Assembly (NCBI GenBank): GCA_045837725.1
Contig: JBEWZL010000126.1
Location: 124,001 to 188,000, forward strand
DNA length: 64,000 nt
Direction of reading: 5' to 3'
Source: Vermamoeba vermiformis
Lineage: Eukaryota > Tubulinea > Echinamoebida
The notes under the pieces are model-generated. The model was not told where the DNA came from. It saw nothing but the letters and a program-made list of their open reading frames with translations, and ran no database searches. Both the position numbers and the translations under genes were made by a program. This document shows, one piece after another, positions 33,899 to 46,106 of this stretch (position 1 is its first letter; every line of letters starts with the position of its first letter).

Positions 33899-34103
33899 TT
33901 CTGGAGTTTTTAATAAAAAAAGCTTAATCAGTGGCACAATAATTTCACCATGTCTTCAGTGAGATGTGAATTCGATACCGAATCTTAGCTTGTTTAGAGC
34001 GTTAGTAATTTTTTCTATGTAATGGTACATTTAATTTTCGCTATTCGCAAAGCGGAGTGTAATCTGAACTTTTACTTATTGTAGCCTGCTTGTGATTATG
34101 AAA

Positions 34104-36194
34104 TCATGGTGCTTGTGGTGTTTGTTCTGAATCTAGTTTTTCTACGTGGCCGTCTCTTACTCGCGCGACCATGTCGAACTCGGATATATTTGTGCACTTC
34201 CTAAAGAACCAAGAACCTTCTTCGAGAGCTGTTCTGACCATTTCTTCATCGACGTCTTGGTTGCTCCAATTCTTATAATGAACGCTGTGATAAATGAACG
34301 GTTCCTCCGGCATTATTCGCTTGACTGCGTTGATCACCACGTGTTCGTCGGGCACTAAGCTATTTCTATATGAAAATAAGATGTCCCAGAAGTCTTGTGA
34401 CGACACGAGTTTTTCTATGACAGATCTGCTGAAGACTTTCCACTGCGAGGCTTTGATCATCGGATTAACATACTCTGGATAGATTGGCTCAAACTTAGGG
34501 TGCAATGCTGCTCTATAATGAGAACATTCTTAAATTATTAATAACGGATCTGTGAAAAAATTGAGATCTGTACTGACCTTATTGAGGAACCACAATCAAC
34601 CCAAACATCATTATATCGATATCTAGAGTCAAATATAGTACACGAATCATTATGACCTTGCGAATAAGCCGTTGTAAACGGACATTCGATGACCGATTTG
34701 CCGTTCAACTCTTTGACACGTTGTTCGATGACATCTGCTGGCACAATGAAGCCATCAGTGTCGCTCAAATTAATCATGTAGTCCCAGCCCTCCATCTTGA
34801 GCAGTTCTAGCCATGCGTTAACTTCGAGGTACACCAATGAAATACCTCCCCAATTGCCCAACCAACGAGTCGGCAGCACTTTGACATCAGGATTGTTCTT
34901 CATCACTTGCTCGTATTCTTTTGCTTTGGGTGCGTTGTAATCGTATGTAGAGTAGATAATGGTGTCCGGGTGTGATTTGTTCTAAAAATAGAAAGTAAGG
35001 ATCTGACAGACACCGAAGAAAAATTTTAACCAGTAATAATATGCCATTTTAACTTGTATAAACGTGTTATTCTTTTTAATAGAAGGCTGTTGTGTAGCTG
35101 TTGTGAGGTTCTTTACGGAGACTTACGTGGATGTGATCGAGTGAGATCTGTAGAAACAAAGGCGAATGAGCACTCATGAGTAGATAAGCTATTTTTGGAT
35201 TATCGTAGTTCGGTTTGTACACTACTCTAGCTTGATTCTTGAACTCAAGTGTCAAACTCGCCATCCACAAGTCATTTTCGGTCAACACGTTGTACGTGAG
35301 ATACGGCGAACTGTTCTGCATTAGCACGCAAAAAAATACTCTAATAAGTACTTACATGTTACTCAGGATGGATTTGAGTCTTAGATCCTCGAGATAAGTA
35401 TGACCAGGGCACAGACTCCTTTGAAAAGTCTCAACGCACGTCAATGGTGCGCGGTATATTCCTCCTTGTTGAACACGTGCGTAATGGTAGTATGATTCAA
35501 TCAGCTCCGTACTGTTGTCGCACGCTACAAAAAAAAAAGACAAGGCGTTAGATTGAGTAATGATTATCTTGAACTCAAATAACTACTACGGGCTTATTAT
35601 TTTTGGAATCGTTATTACATGTATCAAAACTGTGTTGCAGATCCGCTGAAGTGTCAAAATGTCAATGACTTACTTATATTGAGGTTTATAGGCTGGTGCT
35701 CCTCTTTTTCAACAAAGACTTCTGGACTTAAATATGCGCGTATATAAGCTACATTGTCAAGGTCTTCATCGCTTCCGATCAGATCTGGCACCTGGATCTC
35801 TAGTCCTGGCACATGAGAAGGTAAAGGTACTTCTATCATTGTCGGAAAATTCATTTCTTCAGAGGCTAATTCTTCTTCTTCGTGTGTTATGAAGAATTTG
35901 GTGTTTAATACGAGACCGACCAACACTAATGCCAGCAAGAATACAAATAACGACTTCGTTGCTATCTTATCGCTACAAGCAATGCAGCGCCTAATTAGAG
36001 AACTGTCAGGGAATATGCACGCTGTAATTATAATCCAATGTAAGAACTTGAAATTTGCTTTAATCAACAAAATTTTCACGTACGGAGTCAATTGATATGA
36101 TCATCTAAATAACTCAATTTGCAATCTGTTTTTCGTCGTTATTTATTAAGATTCACATGGTAAACATTACTTACGTAGATATACCGGCATTCAT
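34104..36194 (-). CDS. GT14 glycosyltransferase (xylosyltransferase/core-2 branching family)
   Basis: Type II Golgi-type protein. A 30-residue cytosolic part precedes one membrane segment (LFVFLLALVLVGLVL), followed by an acidic stem and a catalytic domain. Domain marks of the Branch family (PF02485) are WDYMINLSDTDGFIVPADV, GKSVIECPF, SQWKVFSRSVIEKL and DEHVVINAV. The exon order on the minus strand is a short first exon (MNAGIST), the membrane exon, three middle exons and a last exon ending TPQAP. The start is the ATG at 36194, whose exon joins in phase to RCIACSD. The enzyme would transfer a sugar from a nucleotide donor to protein or glycan in the lumen; the exact sugar cannot be read. Confidence 0.85.
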
Positions 36195-36318
36195 GTTAAA
36201 TCTCCTGCAGCGTAAACAATTAAAGCGTAAGGCAATGATGCAACAAACGAGTCTTTGAAACGAGATTAATAAGCATTTGGAAGAAGTGTCGATTTAAATA
36301 ACAAACAAGACAAATTAA

Positions 36319-36790
36319 TCAAACTTTCTCCGAATCGTCTTCAATATCTCCAATTATGTAAGCATACGCCGATCAAATTATATACTTTAAACGAGTATTT
36401 GCTTGTTTTTACCTTGATTCTGCGTCGCAGTAGCAAGATGTCTTTTGAATTTCGATTGCAACATTGGTTCAAGTTGTATTTCCTTAAAATAGACCGTACA
36501 TGGAAATACTGCGAATCATTAAAAACTTGAATTAATTTTAATTATTTAGCAAGGAATTAAATTATTTTTCAATATCAACGCGATGTAACTTACCAACAGG
36601 TTGATGCACCTTGACCAGAATTACTGGAATTTTTCGATCGGGTAATTCTTCAGGGCAACAAAAAAATCTGAAATAAACTGCTAATGCTTTCCTAAATCTT
36701 GTAATTCAGTTACGAAGGCTTTGAGATTTTTGTAAAATTCTTGGCGGGAGGTTGAAGATTTGTTGCATCCACCAGGCTTTACGGCTTGTG
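36319..36790 (-). CDS. small orphan protein, 5' end unresolved
   Basis: Three small exons join in phase. They encode FFCCPEELPDRKIPVILVKV, then VFPCTVYFKEIQLEPMLQSK and LATATQNQ, then DIEDDSEKV before the stop at 36321-36319. Splice sites are good (tttcag, gattcgcag, ttggag acceptors). The reading frame appears to continue upstream near 36720-36760, but I could not fix the start. I do not recognise the family. It lies in the gap between the glycosyltransferase and reductase genes and is transcribed with them on the minus strand. Confidence 0.4.
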
Positions 36791-36932
36791 TTGCATCATT
36801 ACAACAGATGCTCTGCTTGATTCGAATCTTCTACGAAGCTTGAATGACAGTTGCACATTAATATCTCCTCCGCCTTGTATTTGCGCACAAAATAAATTCA
36901 AAAATAAAAATTAAAATGTACTTAATTTCATT

Positions 36933-39900
36933 TTATTTCTTCGTGATGAAATGTACATGCTTATCAATTACTTGACCATCGATTTTAGGATAGCGCCACT
37001 GGTTCTCGAAAATCAATTGATCAGTATTGTACGTCTCGAAGTTTAAGTCCCTCTGCGGAAAATAATCGCGCTTGGCAAAATAGGGCTCTATCAACTGTTG
37101 AATAGGATTATCCTTCTCTATAACAAACTATTAATACTTCTAATCTTCAAATATAAACTAACAACGTACCCAAATTAGGCAAAACCATTTCTTTCCATTC
37201 ATGAAAAGGATACTTCTCAAAGCTGAAATCCGTTAACTCTTCAATGGTGGTAATCCATTGATCGAAGTTCAGTCTATACGGGCTATAGATATTGAAGATT
37301 TTGCCGTTCAAGCGTTGAATTTGAGATCCAGCTGCAACAATGATCTTGGCTGTAAAATCAACTGGCGTCATTTCAAGCCTTGCGTCAGTGAAAAATGGCG
37401 CCTTCTGAGTCGCAATTATTCCGCGTAGCAATCGATTATCAAAATCGTCTGTTGAGTAGTCAGATCAATTAGTCAAAAATAGATCCGTATATATTTTTCT
37501 TGCCTTCGTTGCAATAGCCTGTTATTGACGAACTAGATATCATACCAGGTCTCAATATTATGGTCTTAAGACCTAATTTGTTAGCCTTGTAGACCAACTT
37601 CTCGGCGACAAATTTGCTCGTACTGTCAACAGTTAATAAATTCATCGGCTCGATTGAACATTAATATAACTCTTACTTGTACCCTCCAAATGCATTTGCT
37701 CGCTTATTGAACTCTTCAGCAAAATCTTCGTAGTTAAGTTCAATTTCCCTGCGATAATTGTCGGTCCAACAGGCACTAGTAGTAGACACGTGGACTAATG
37801 ACTTGACTTTGTCCGTCCATGCCAAATCAATCACATGCTTTGTACCGATAACGTTGGCTATCTTAAGCACTGAATAAGGCAAGACTGAATTGACTTGCGC
37901 AGCTGAATGGTAGATCTGATCCACGGATGTAGAGAGCTCTTTGTAAACTTCTTCTGTAAGCCCTAGTTTCTCTTGCGAAATATCGCCAAGTACCTTGAAA
38001 CTAATATTAACATTTTGGATCGAATATGATATTAGTAAAGACGTACTGGTTTGACGATCTGATCGTATTTTTCAAGCCACTCCATCTTTGCGTAGGCAAA
38101 ACGAGCCTTGATTACATCAAGCGGAGTTGTGTTTGATCGATCTTTTGCGGGTCTAATCAAGCAGTAAATTGTTGAAATTTCGGGTTGAGTTGTCAAGAGC
38201 TCGTACAACAGTTGGGTGCCCAAGAATCCGGTGACACCTGTCAACAGCACAACTCTAACAACCTCTGCCACTATCTTTGTTATTCTTTGTCATATCTATT
38301 TTTGGAGTGATCTCGTCAAGGATTTCAAGTTCTTTTCGAATGTCAAATTGAAGTGTAGGGTCCACTTTCGACGTCGTCACGAGCTTTGATAATGATTCAA
38401 TAGTTGCATTCTAACGGAAATATGTTAGCGCTTGCCATCTATGTTACATTTATACTACCTCGTTGAATAACGCGTTCATTGGAAGATCGACCTTGTAGTC
38501 ACTTTTGATCATGTTGCGAAGCTTTACGGCACTCAACGAGTCAACACCAGCGAACGTAAGTTTTGCTAAGAGAATATATTAATATATTAATATGATGTAG
38601 TCGTCATTGTTATCTTATGCAAAAATACTTACTGTTCGTATCTGCGGCTGGTGACGAAATTCCGAGCTCCTCTAACATTTGCTTGATTTTCTGTACGATC
38701 TCCGCACTATTACTTTCATTATTGACCTGATTAACCTTTTGAGGCTCTTCTCCCAAACGTTCATAAGCTTCGGAAATCTCCTTTTGGAATTGCTTCTCGA
38801 GTAAGTGCCTCATGATTTTCCTATCGTCACCTTTGATCAAGGGCTCAGGCACCAAAATAACCCCCAATGGTATTTCATGAGGTCGTAGATGCTCTTTTCG
38901 AGCTATTCTGTGTAACTCGTTGTTGATCAGAATTGTCGCATCCGGAGTCTTCAGCGCTTCTTCAAACGATTTCTTTTCAGTGAAATGTTTCTGAGCCCAC
39001 ATTTCAACGACAGTACGCTTTGGATGAATAACACAAAGCTAAATCAAGCATTAACATCGATTGAAAGTCTCGGATGACATGACACGTGTCAAAGAGAGCA
39101 TGACCTTGTGACAAGAATTTACGTACCAAATATGATTTCAACGGGTTACCGTGAACATAAATGTCTTCGATGAACGGGCTTTGCACGTAAAATCCCTCTA
39201 ACCGAGAAGGCCTTCATAACGACGTTAGTACGTACTTTTATCAACATTGTTATTCGAACTTACGCGACGAATTCTCCTTGCGCTAACTTGAAAATTGACT
39301 TCTTGCGGTCTATAATATGAATCTCATCGTTGGGCAATAGTTCAATAATATCGCCTGTATGGTACCATCCGTCGATGAACACTTCACCGCTGCAAAAAAA
39401 TATGTCAATTCTAGTTTTCATGAACGGCGAAATTTCTATCCTTACGTTCGACTAACATCACCATAGTATCCGTTAGACTAAAGAAACTTATTGTTAGTAT
39501 ACTAATCAGGCCTAATTTTGATTTGTCACGAGACGTACTTTGTATTCTTTTTTAACGCACAGCTCGCCTCTTGGATACGGCAAATCTTTGCTAGAATAGC
39601 CTTCCCAATCCTCTAACTTGTAAACTAAGAATAGAAAATAGGTCACAATAAATTATTTTGGCAATTACTAAGCTACCTAGCCTCGAGCTCAAATATCCAT
39701 TGGTTGCGATTGTTCCGACTTCAGAAGCGCCATATGACTCATATACTTTAGCTTTCGGAAATAAGCGCTTCATAAGTGCAAAGACCTCGGGACCAATCGG
39801 TGCTCCTCCAGTCATAATTTTGTCAACACGGGTGCCGAGAATCGTTGAGAACTTGGACAAAGCTATTTCATTCGCTTGTTCGAGCTGAAAAATAGCGCTA

Positions 39901-41703
39901 CTAGTGCCAAAACTTGCGTCACGTCAATCCAAAAATAATAATTTTAATAATTCATCAGATCAGATCCCAAACGAAATAAATCGCATTTTGCGGACTTACC
40001 GAGTGGCCTTGCTGCATCAAATCATTGACAGCGGCTTTAAACTCTGCATAAATCTTGTTCCAGAAGACAGGTGTGGCAGCAACGCTACTAGGCTGAAGGA
40101 TCTGGATGTCCTCGAAGAGCAGATCCACGTTCTACAAGCCGAGTCAGTATATAATTAAATTATGCCAATTATGCTATAATAACTAAATGCTCTAAATATA
40201 TGCTTACTCTTGAATAGATTGCCGTTCTGAGTCCGCAAACAACAGCGCGGAGGTCAGTTTCTCGCTCACTATTGCTCCATCGTAAGGCAACACCATAACA
40301 CCCATGAGTAAGATCAGTATCAAGCCATTTCCTAGCATACTTCTCGGTGACTACTACTCCTTTAGGTACTCCAGTACTGCCGCTAGTGTCTGAAAAAGTG
40401 ATAAGTACACGTTCAAAAAAACGAGTAATTTCAGGAATTTTTAGTCGTTAGAGCGTTTTTTTTGGCATTATATTTTGTATATATAAGTGTTTTTTAGCAT
40501 ATTATACGACTTACAAATCAAAGTCGCAACATCGTCCGGTTTTGTATTGCCAACAAGCATGAAGCTGTTGTTCTTCTTGCCCATTCGTTCAATTTCGCTA
40601 AATGAATATATTTTCAACCCATCTTTGATCAAATGTCCGTATTTTTCTTGAATTATTGCTTTTGTCAAGACAGAATTTGGTATGAAAATTAAGAACGAAA
40701 TTGACGGCGTGTTTTTGCTAACAAGCAACGCATTTTCTATTGTAGTGTCGTCGCATACTAATCCTTTCATTTTTGTATGATTTACGATGTGCGTGACTCC
40801 ATCAACACCTAAAGTTATTACGGATCAGATCAGGGTTCAATTTTTAAATTCGTTATTATGCTTTAGTCCTTACCCAAGTTGTACGGTATAACAGGACCAA
40901 TAATATTATTAACGTAGCACGAAAAAGTAGCGATGTACCAATCAATGCTATTGCGTCCAAATACTCCAATGAAGTCTTTTAGATCCACGAACTGCCGTAA
41001 ACCAAAACCAAAATTCTTTATGCGCTCAAACACTTCTTGATAAGTGAGCCATTTAAATTCCCTTTTAAATTGGCCGTTTGAGTCGATTTCTCGGTACCCT
41101 AAGCACGGTCTAGACAAGTGTTAAAAAATAAATCAGTTAATTACTTTTTACGTTACCTTTTCGCCCAGAACTTGAATGCGTTGCTATAATTAATTAGCAT
41201 TAGTCGTTAAGATACTCCTAAATAAAATATACTAACCAAAGCACTGCGCAAACGCTGTCACCAGATCTGACTTCTTTCTTAATCTTCTCTACATGCGATT
41301 TCTCGTATATTAACTCGTGCTCATGGTTGATTGTTGGTTTGCATTCCACACAAACATAATAATACTCCTTGCAATCTACGCACAGAATATTAGAGCTACC
41401 CCGATCTTCAGTTGACACGATTATGCATCATATAGCACTGAATAATATGAAAAAATGTTGATAATGTCATTCCGAGTGCTATTATTATTGTGAGAATAGC
41501 ATGCCTGCTAAATTTTTAAATTATTAATATTTTTGTTATTAATTATTAATGTTGATTACCGAGACAAATATACCGTGGCTTCGACTTATAAATGAACTTA
41601 TTGCAATGTACGCATTTTACGCGATTTTCTGGTCCATTGATTAGTGATCAGGGTCGGTGTAAGATCTCGGCTGCTTACCAGTACCATCAACAACGGACAA
41701 CAT
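36933..41703 (-). CDS. ZZ finger-adenylation-carrier-reductase protein (carboxylic acid reductase-like)
   Basis: Many short exons. The N-terminus encodes a ZZ-type zinc finger (CVHC, RYICL, CVDC, CVEC, NHEH). An acyl-CoA-synthetase-like adenylation domain follows, with [27 protein letters not shown] and FKLAQGEF. Next is a carrier domain with the phosphopantetheine Ser in [11 protein letters not shown]. Then comes an SDR thioester reductase ([39 protein letters not shown], ending VHFITKK). The layout A-T-R is that of carboxylic acid reductases, which turn an acid into an aldehyde using ATP and NADPH. The long-chain-like A domain suggests a fatty or aromatic acid. The ZZ finger is an unusual addition. 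The frame breaks between the carrier and reductase at 38272-38292, where one extra base seems present. Confidence 0.8.
38272..38292 (-). other. apparent +1 frameshift in the reductase gene
   Basis: The exon coding [12 protein letters not shown] runs on in one frame to [13 protein letters not shown] and stops. The reductase domain starts in the next frame ([12 protein letters not shown]). Skipping one base in the A-rich AAGAATAACAAAG joins them. No plausible GT-AG intron fits. Confidence 0.7.
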
Positions 41704-41920
41704 GATAATTATAGTACTATATAAAACAATAAATATTTACACTGCACTTGTGGTAAGTGCTGTAATTTACAAAATTAATTTGTTTGGCGAACAAAGCGAG
41801 AATTTGACCACCAGGCTTTATTTTCCTTAAAAACAACTGCCTGAGTTCGTTGGTTACGTCGGTTGTGGTTTTAAATTATTAACTATCAAAAAGAAAGTAA
41901 GGTCGTATCGTTTATTGTTT

Positions 41921-43538
41921 CTAACAAACTATTCCTAGAATAAACAATACGGCTACTGCTTGAGACAATCGAGTTGCTTGGCCACCACTTGTGACGCTGC
42001 TAGTATTTGGAGTTGAACTAGGATTGCCATTGGGTTGATTGGCTGAGTCAGGAGTATTTTCCGATGGTGCTGGCGGAATGCATTGTATGGCAATTGTAAC
42101 GTCATGTGGAGGAGTGCCGAATCTCGTCGTTTCAAAGCTAATGTAAGTCGTGTCATTGACAACGGACACATTTGTCACGTTAGTCGAGACAGGCAGTGAG
42201 GAGCACTGTGACACCGGATCTTTAGCAGTGCAAACGAGACTTGCGTCAAAGTCAGTAAAGTTGTTGCACGATGTCAACGTGGTTGGGCAATCGTAGTAGT
42301 CTGGCTCGATGAAGCAGCGAGGAATGGAATGAAGTTCCATATCTCCGTCCACTAGAATGTGCATGTCCGTGATCGCAATCGTAGCGCCGAAGAAAGTTCG
42401 CTGATAGGGCCCATCGAAGGCACCAACGATAGCCCATGAGCCTGACCTTCGTTGCACGATTAAGACCTTGTTACCTATTGCGGCGGATACCAAGAAAGTG
42501 TCGGTGTTGAAGGCCACGGAAGTATAGCCAAAAAGACCCCAGAATGCTGTTGAGTCTTGTTGGTTCCAGGCACCAGTCGCATTCTTCGTAAACAAGAAGA
42601 CTGTGTTATCGGTCGCCTTGCCCGCCATTACTGCGTCATCTCCGTTCCAAGATAAAGAGTCCGCATTAAGACCGAAGTGAAGTGAGTCTTTGATGGTCCA
42701 GATCCAGGAAGTTGCGTTTGAAGAAAGTTGGTAAATGTAGATATTGTTTCCGTCACCAGCCACCAAGTGATTATTGTCGAACTGAAAAGTAGCTTTGTTG
42801 AAGACAAAGCTATAATAATTATTACCCACAGGAGAGGAGATTTCAAGATGCTCGGAAAAAATAAACTTGTTCGTCATTGTCCAGTTGCCATTCACCAACT
42901 GAAACTTGTACATTCCTGCAGATTTGGCTTTGGCTATCCAGGAACCAGTTCCGAAAGCGTACGTGCTTATGCCAACGAAGGATCCATCAGATTGGAAACG
43001 GCCATATTCGAAGGTGATGCCTGCTTGCCAGGTCGGTCGTTGGACCTCAAGGATAGTGCCGTTTTCGGAAAACTTAAATAGCTCCAAAATCATCCGATAG
43101 CTGTGTGTCATCATATTCCAGCGGCAGTATGTCATTGAGGCCCATTCTCCATTCGTGTCCAGATCGGACCAGTTTTCCATCCCGATTGATACGTTAGGAA
43201 AAGTATGAAGGATCAATAACTTGTATCCTCCAGTAGAATTGCGCTTCCATACGCTCGTATTAAAGCCTAAAGGTCCAAAGGCCACAATCATATCTTTGTA
43301 CGCTTTGAACGATGGCCAATACCAGCCAGGCTGATTTCCCGCAAGATCCCAGATTCGGGTGTTCACTTCGGCGGTGAATGTCTTTAGATACAATAAGAAC
43401 GTTAGAGATATATTCAAATTCAATATAAATATGACTCGTTACCTCCAGCGTTCCATTGACGGTCAGGATCTGTGGTAAAGTTTCGCTACGAACACAAGCT
43501 ATGGCCACAACCAAAAGCAGTAAATAAAGTGACTTCAT
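41921..43538 (-). CDS. secreted GPI-anchored glycoprotein, possible beta-propeller
   Basis: Two exons (43538-43443, 43381-41921) give 518 aa. It starts with a signal peptide (MKSLYLLLLVVAIACVRS). A repeated pattern of short strands with W and G (GWYWPSFKAYKDMIVAFG, GDGNNIYIYQL, TDNTVFLFTKN, GNKVLIVQRR) suggests a beta-propeller like FG-GAP proteins. A Cys-rich part follows (CFIEPDYYDCPTTLTSC), then a Ser/Thr/Pro/Asn stalk. A hydrophobic tail (LSQAVAVLFILGIVC) after small residues fits a GPI-anchor signal. About fifteen N-glycosylation sites are present. It probably sits on the cell surface. No enzyme motif is seen. Confidence 0.8.
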
Positions 43539-43884
43539 CGTGCTTGCTTCTATGTGTATATGATATTGTTTATAAGAACGTTCTGCGTTTAAAACTTGTC
43601 ACTGCTATTGATTTTCCGAAAGAATCATGCGCAAGATCCGGTTAAATATCCGGTGATCTTCGAGCCAAGACCAAAAAACCTATTATGATCTTAAGCAAAA
43701 TAGTTAAAAGAACTATCACCGATTGATTCGACGATGAAACATGGTTTTGGAAGGCTTCTCTCTGATTGAAAAAGATTTTTTAATCTTAAGAAAATGGCAC
43801 TTTGTATAACATCTAGTGACCGTTGATAGTAATCGACTTAACATCTAATCGGTTCGCACGCAGTCACTCGTATTATACACTTAC
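43539..43884. other. intergenic/3' region of kinase gene
   Basis: The promoter of the secreted-protein gene and the tail of the kinase gene share this stretch. A possible last kinase exon (minus strand, about 43760-43640, joined in phase after the DLER exon) encodes a weak hydrophobic tail. I cannot confirm it. Confidence 0.3.
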
Positions 43885-44877
43885 GCGCTCCAAGTCGAAC
43901 AAGATCTCCTCAAAAGACGGTCGATCTCGGAAGGGCTTGCAACCAACACTTTTGCATAATCTCTGCAAGTATAGGGTTGCAGTTGACAGGTACTGGCAGA
44001 ATCTTGTTTTGATGCGCTACCATTGTGATGACTTGAAGTGGCGTGTGACCAGCAAACGGTGCCTGCACATTAGTCTATTAGTCACTTGCGGAGGGTTTAT
44101 CGCTTTTACTCTTAGACTATACTTACTCGCAATGTTATCAACTCCCACATGACGACGCCGAATGACCATACATCCACTTTCTCGCTGTAACTCTCTTGTC
44201 GTAACACTTCAGGAGCCATCCATTGAGGTGTACCGACACGTGTCATTTTTTCAGTCAAGAACTTGACACGACTCATGCCAAAATCAGCGACCTTGCAATT
44301 CCATTTCTCGTCGATCAAAATGTTGTGGCTCTGCAGACAACTGTTAGCAAACATGATCTAACTTCGAAAGAGCAAAACGAACCTTCAAATCGCGATGAAT
44401 AATTGGTGGGTCACACGCGTGCAAAAATGCCATGCCACGCGCAATTTGTTTCATAATGCGGACGCGCAAAGGCCAGCTGAGTTGAATCTTCTCTTTTGAT
44501 TGCTCGGAGGATGCAAGATATTCCACAACGAGGCCTCTTGACATGAACTCCTTCATGATTGCAAAGTTGGGTGCTTTGACGCTCAGACCAATGAACGTGA
44601 GAATATTTGGATGATCAAGCGTGCTGAGTAATGTGCACTCTTTGATCAAATCTTCAAACACTTCTTGCTGCTCTGACACCGACAGTGACACGCGCAACTT
44701 TTTGATAGCGACGGGTGTCTTCTTCCACGTGCCTGTATAGATTGTTAAGCACGCAATACACATTACAAGAACTGTTATTATGTACCTGAGTAGACCTCAG
44801 CAACGTGACCTCGACCGACCATTGTATTGAGTTTCAACTTCACTGGCCAATACAATCCTCGCTTCAGTTCGAAACGT
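43885..44877 (-). CDS. TKL-type protein kinase, frameshifted
   Basis: Four recognised exons encode a whole kinase domain: the glycine loop [63 protein letters not shown] and [14 protein letters not shown]. All catalytic residues (Lys, HRD, DFG) are present. Relatives are the tyrosine-kinase-like kinases, which phosphorylate Ser/Thr. The last exon reads KCWLQ and then breaks frame. Skipping one base at 43931-43944 restores [17 protein letters not shown], the normal end of the domain. The start of the protein is not resolved; the first exon I can support begins at 44877 with an [14 protein letters not shown] lead-in. Whether it is a pseudogene or a sequence error is open. Confidence 0.72.
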
Positions 44878-45071
44878 CTGGATCGCACAATGTTTCATGT
44901 CACTGTTACGCGATCTGGTAAACATTTCTGCCTCGTGCAAACTAGTCCATGAATATACCATATGCTCTCGATGCCACCTGTGCCATTCTTATTCCCAATT
45001 AAAGACTGAAGGCAGCTATAGAATGTCATAACAACGTGAAAGTGTCAGGTCAACAGTGCATCCACGTCGTC

Positions 45072-45744
45072 ATTCTAAAGAGGCCAAATTAATCGTTGCA
45101 CGGTTATATTATCTAAAAGAAGGTACTTACACGTTAGATTTAACATCGTAATCACCAAATTTGCAGAGATCTCATCGAGCCCGATCACCGGATCGATTTT
45201 GACGAAGTGCTCTTGTAGACGCGCATCAGTCTCGAGGTCTATGTCGTCAATAGCGACCCAAGAAGTCACTTTTTCATTGCCCTATTAGTAGAACGTCAAT
45301 ATCAATCTCAACCATTTGCCGTTAATCGATGAAGATTTTCGAATCGACGGCACGTGCAGCTTACCTCTTGCTTATTCCAGTCTTGTACCCAGGTTACTAT
45401 CTCGTCTTGTCGTGTCTTATGTCTCAAAGATGGCGTTGTGGATAATATTTCAGGTATTCCCGCGTTTTGAAGCATCAATTTTAAACGATCTAACGAGTTA
45501 CGAAAATATCTAAGGCCAAATAATTATAGTTAATAAATAATAATAATATATTACGCAATAGTAATATCTGGAGACTATTATTTTGGCGTAACGTTGATAA
45601 AATTTACCTCCACGTTGAAGACACAACAATATGCGCGCCAGTCTCATCAATGATGCGCTTTAATTGCTGCATAGCCACTTTACGAAATCCTTCGCGAGGG
45701 TTAATAAGCAAGACGCCGTCAACGTCAAGAAACAACACCTTCAT
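45072..45744 (-). CDS. HAD-like domain protein
   Basis: Three coding exons plus a two-base stop completion. The start MKVLFLDVDGVLL is motif I of the HAD superfamily with both Asp residues; VVSSTWR is motif II. A middle exon encodes a helical segment (SLRHKTRQDEIVTWVQDW), and the last exon has WVAIDDIDLE, motif IV with acidic residues. At about 145 aa it is a compact, capless HAD, close to the HAD domains found in Swiss Army Knife RNA-repair proteins (PF18143). It probably acts as a phosphatase or in nucleic-acid end processing; the substrate is unknown. Confidence 0.75.
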
Positions 45745-46106
45745 GATCTTCGTTACTCGATCGAGCTATGTTTCTTGCACGACGGAATAGTATTTGCACG
45801 TGTGCCGTATGGTATGTGTCACTGTTAAGTATTCAACTGATGCGGTGGCGAATGAGAAATGTGTAAATTGCCTTTTGCGATGAATTTCAGCCCAAAATAA
45901 ACCGAAGAAATTTTAGTTTAGCTTGTGACCGTTATTTGTAATTGAAACAAATTGATCTTTGGTGCTCTGTACAGCAAGACTTTGTTTGTATTTTTAGAAT
46001 ATTTGTTATCGTGATTGGGCGTAAATCGAGAAGAACAAGCCTCATCTCGTTTTACCAACGAATCGCGAACATAAACTCAGCAAATTGTTGGAAATAATAC
46101 AATACA
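45745..46106. promoter_or_regulatory. divergent intergenic region
   Basis: Space between the HAD gene (minus) and the phosphodiesterase gene (plus). The last 60 bp are A-rich before the ATG at 46107. No specific element recognised. Confidence 0.4.
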
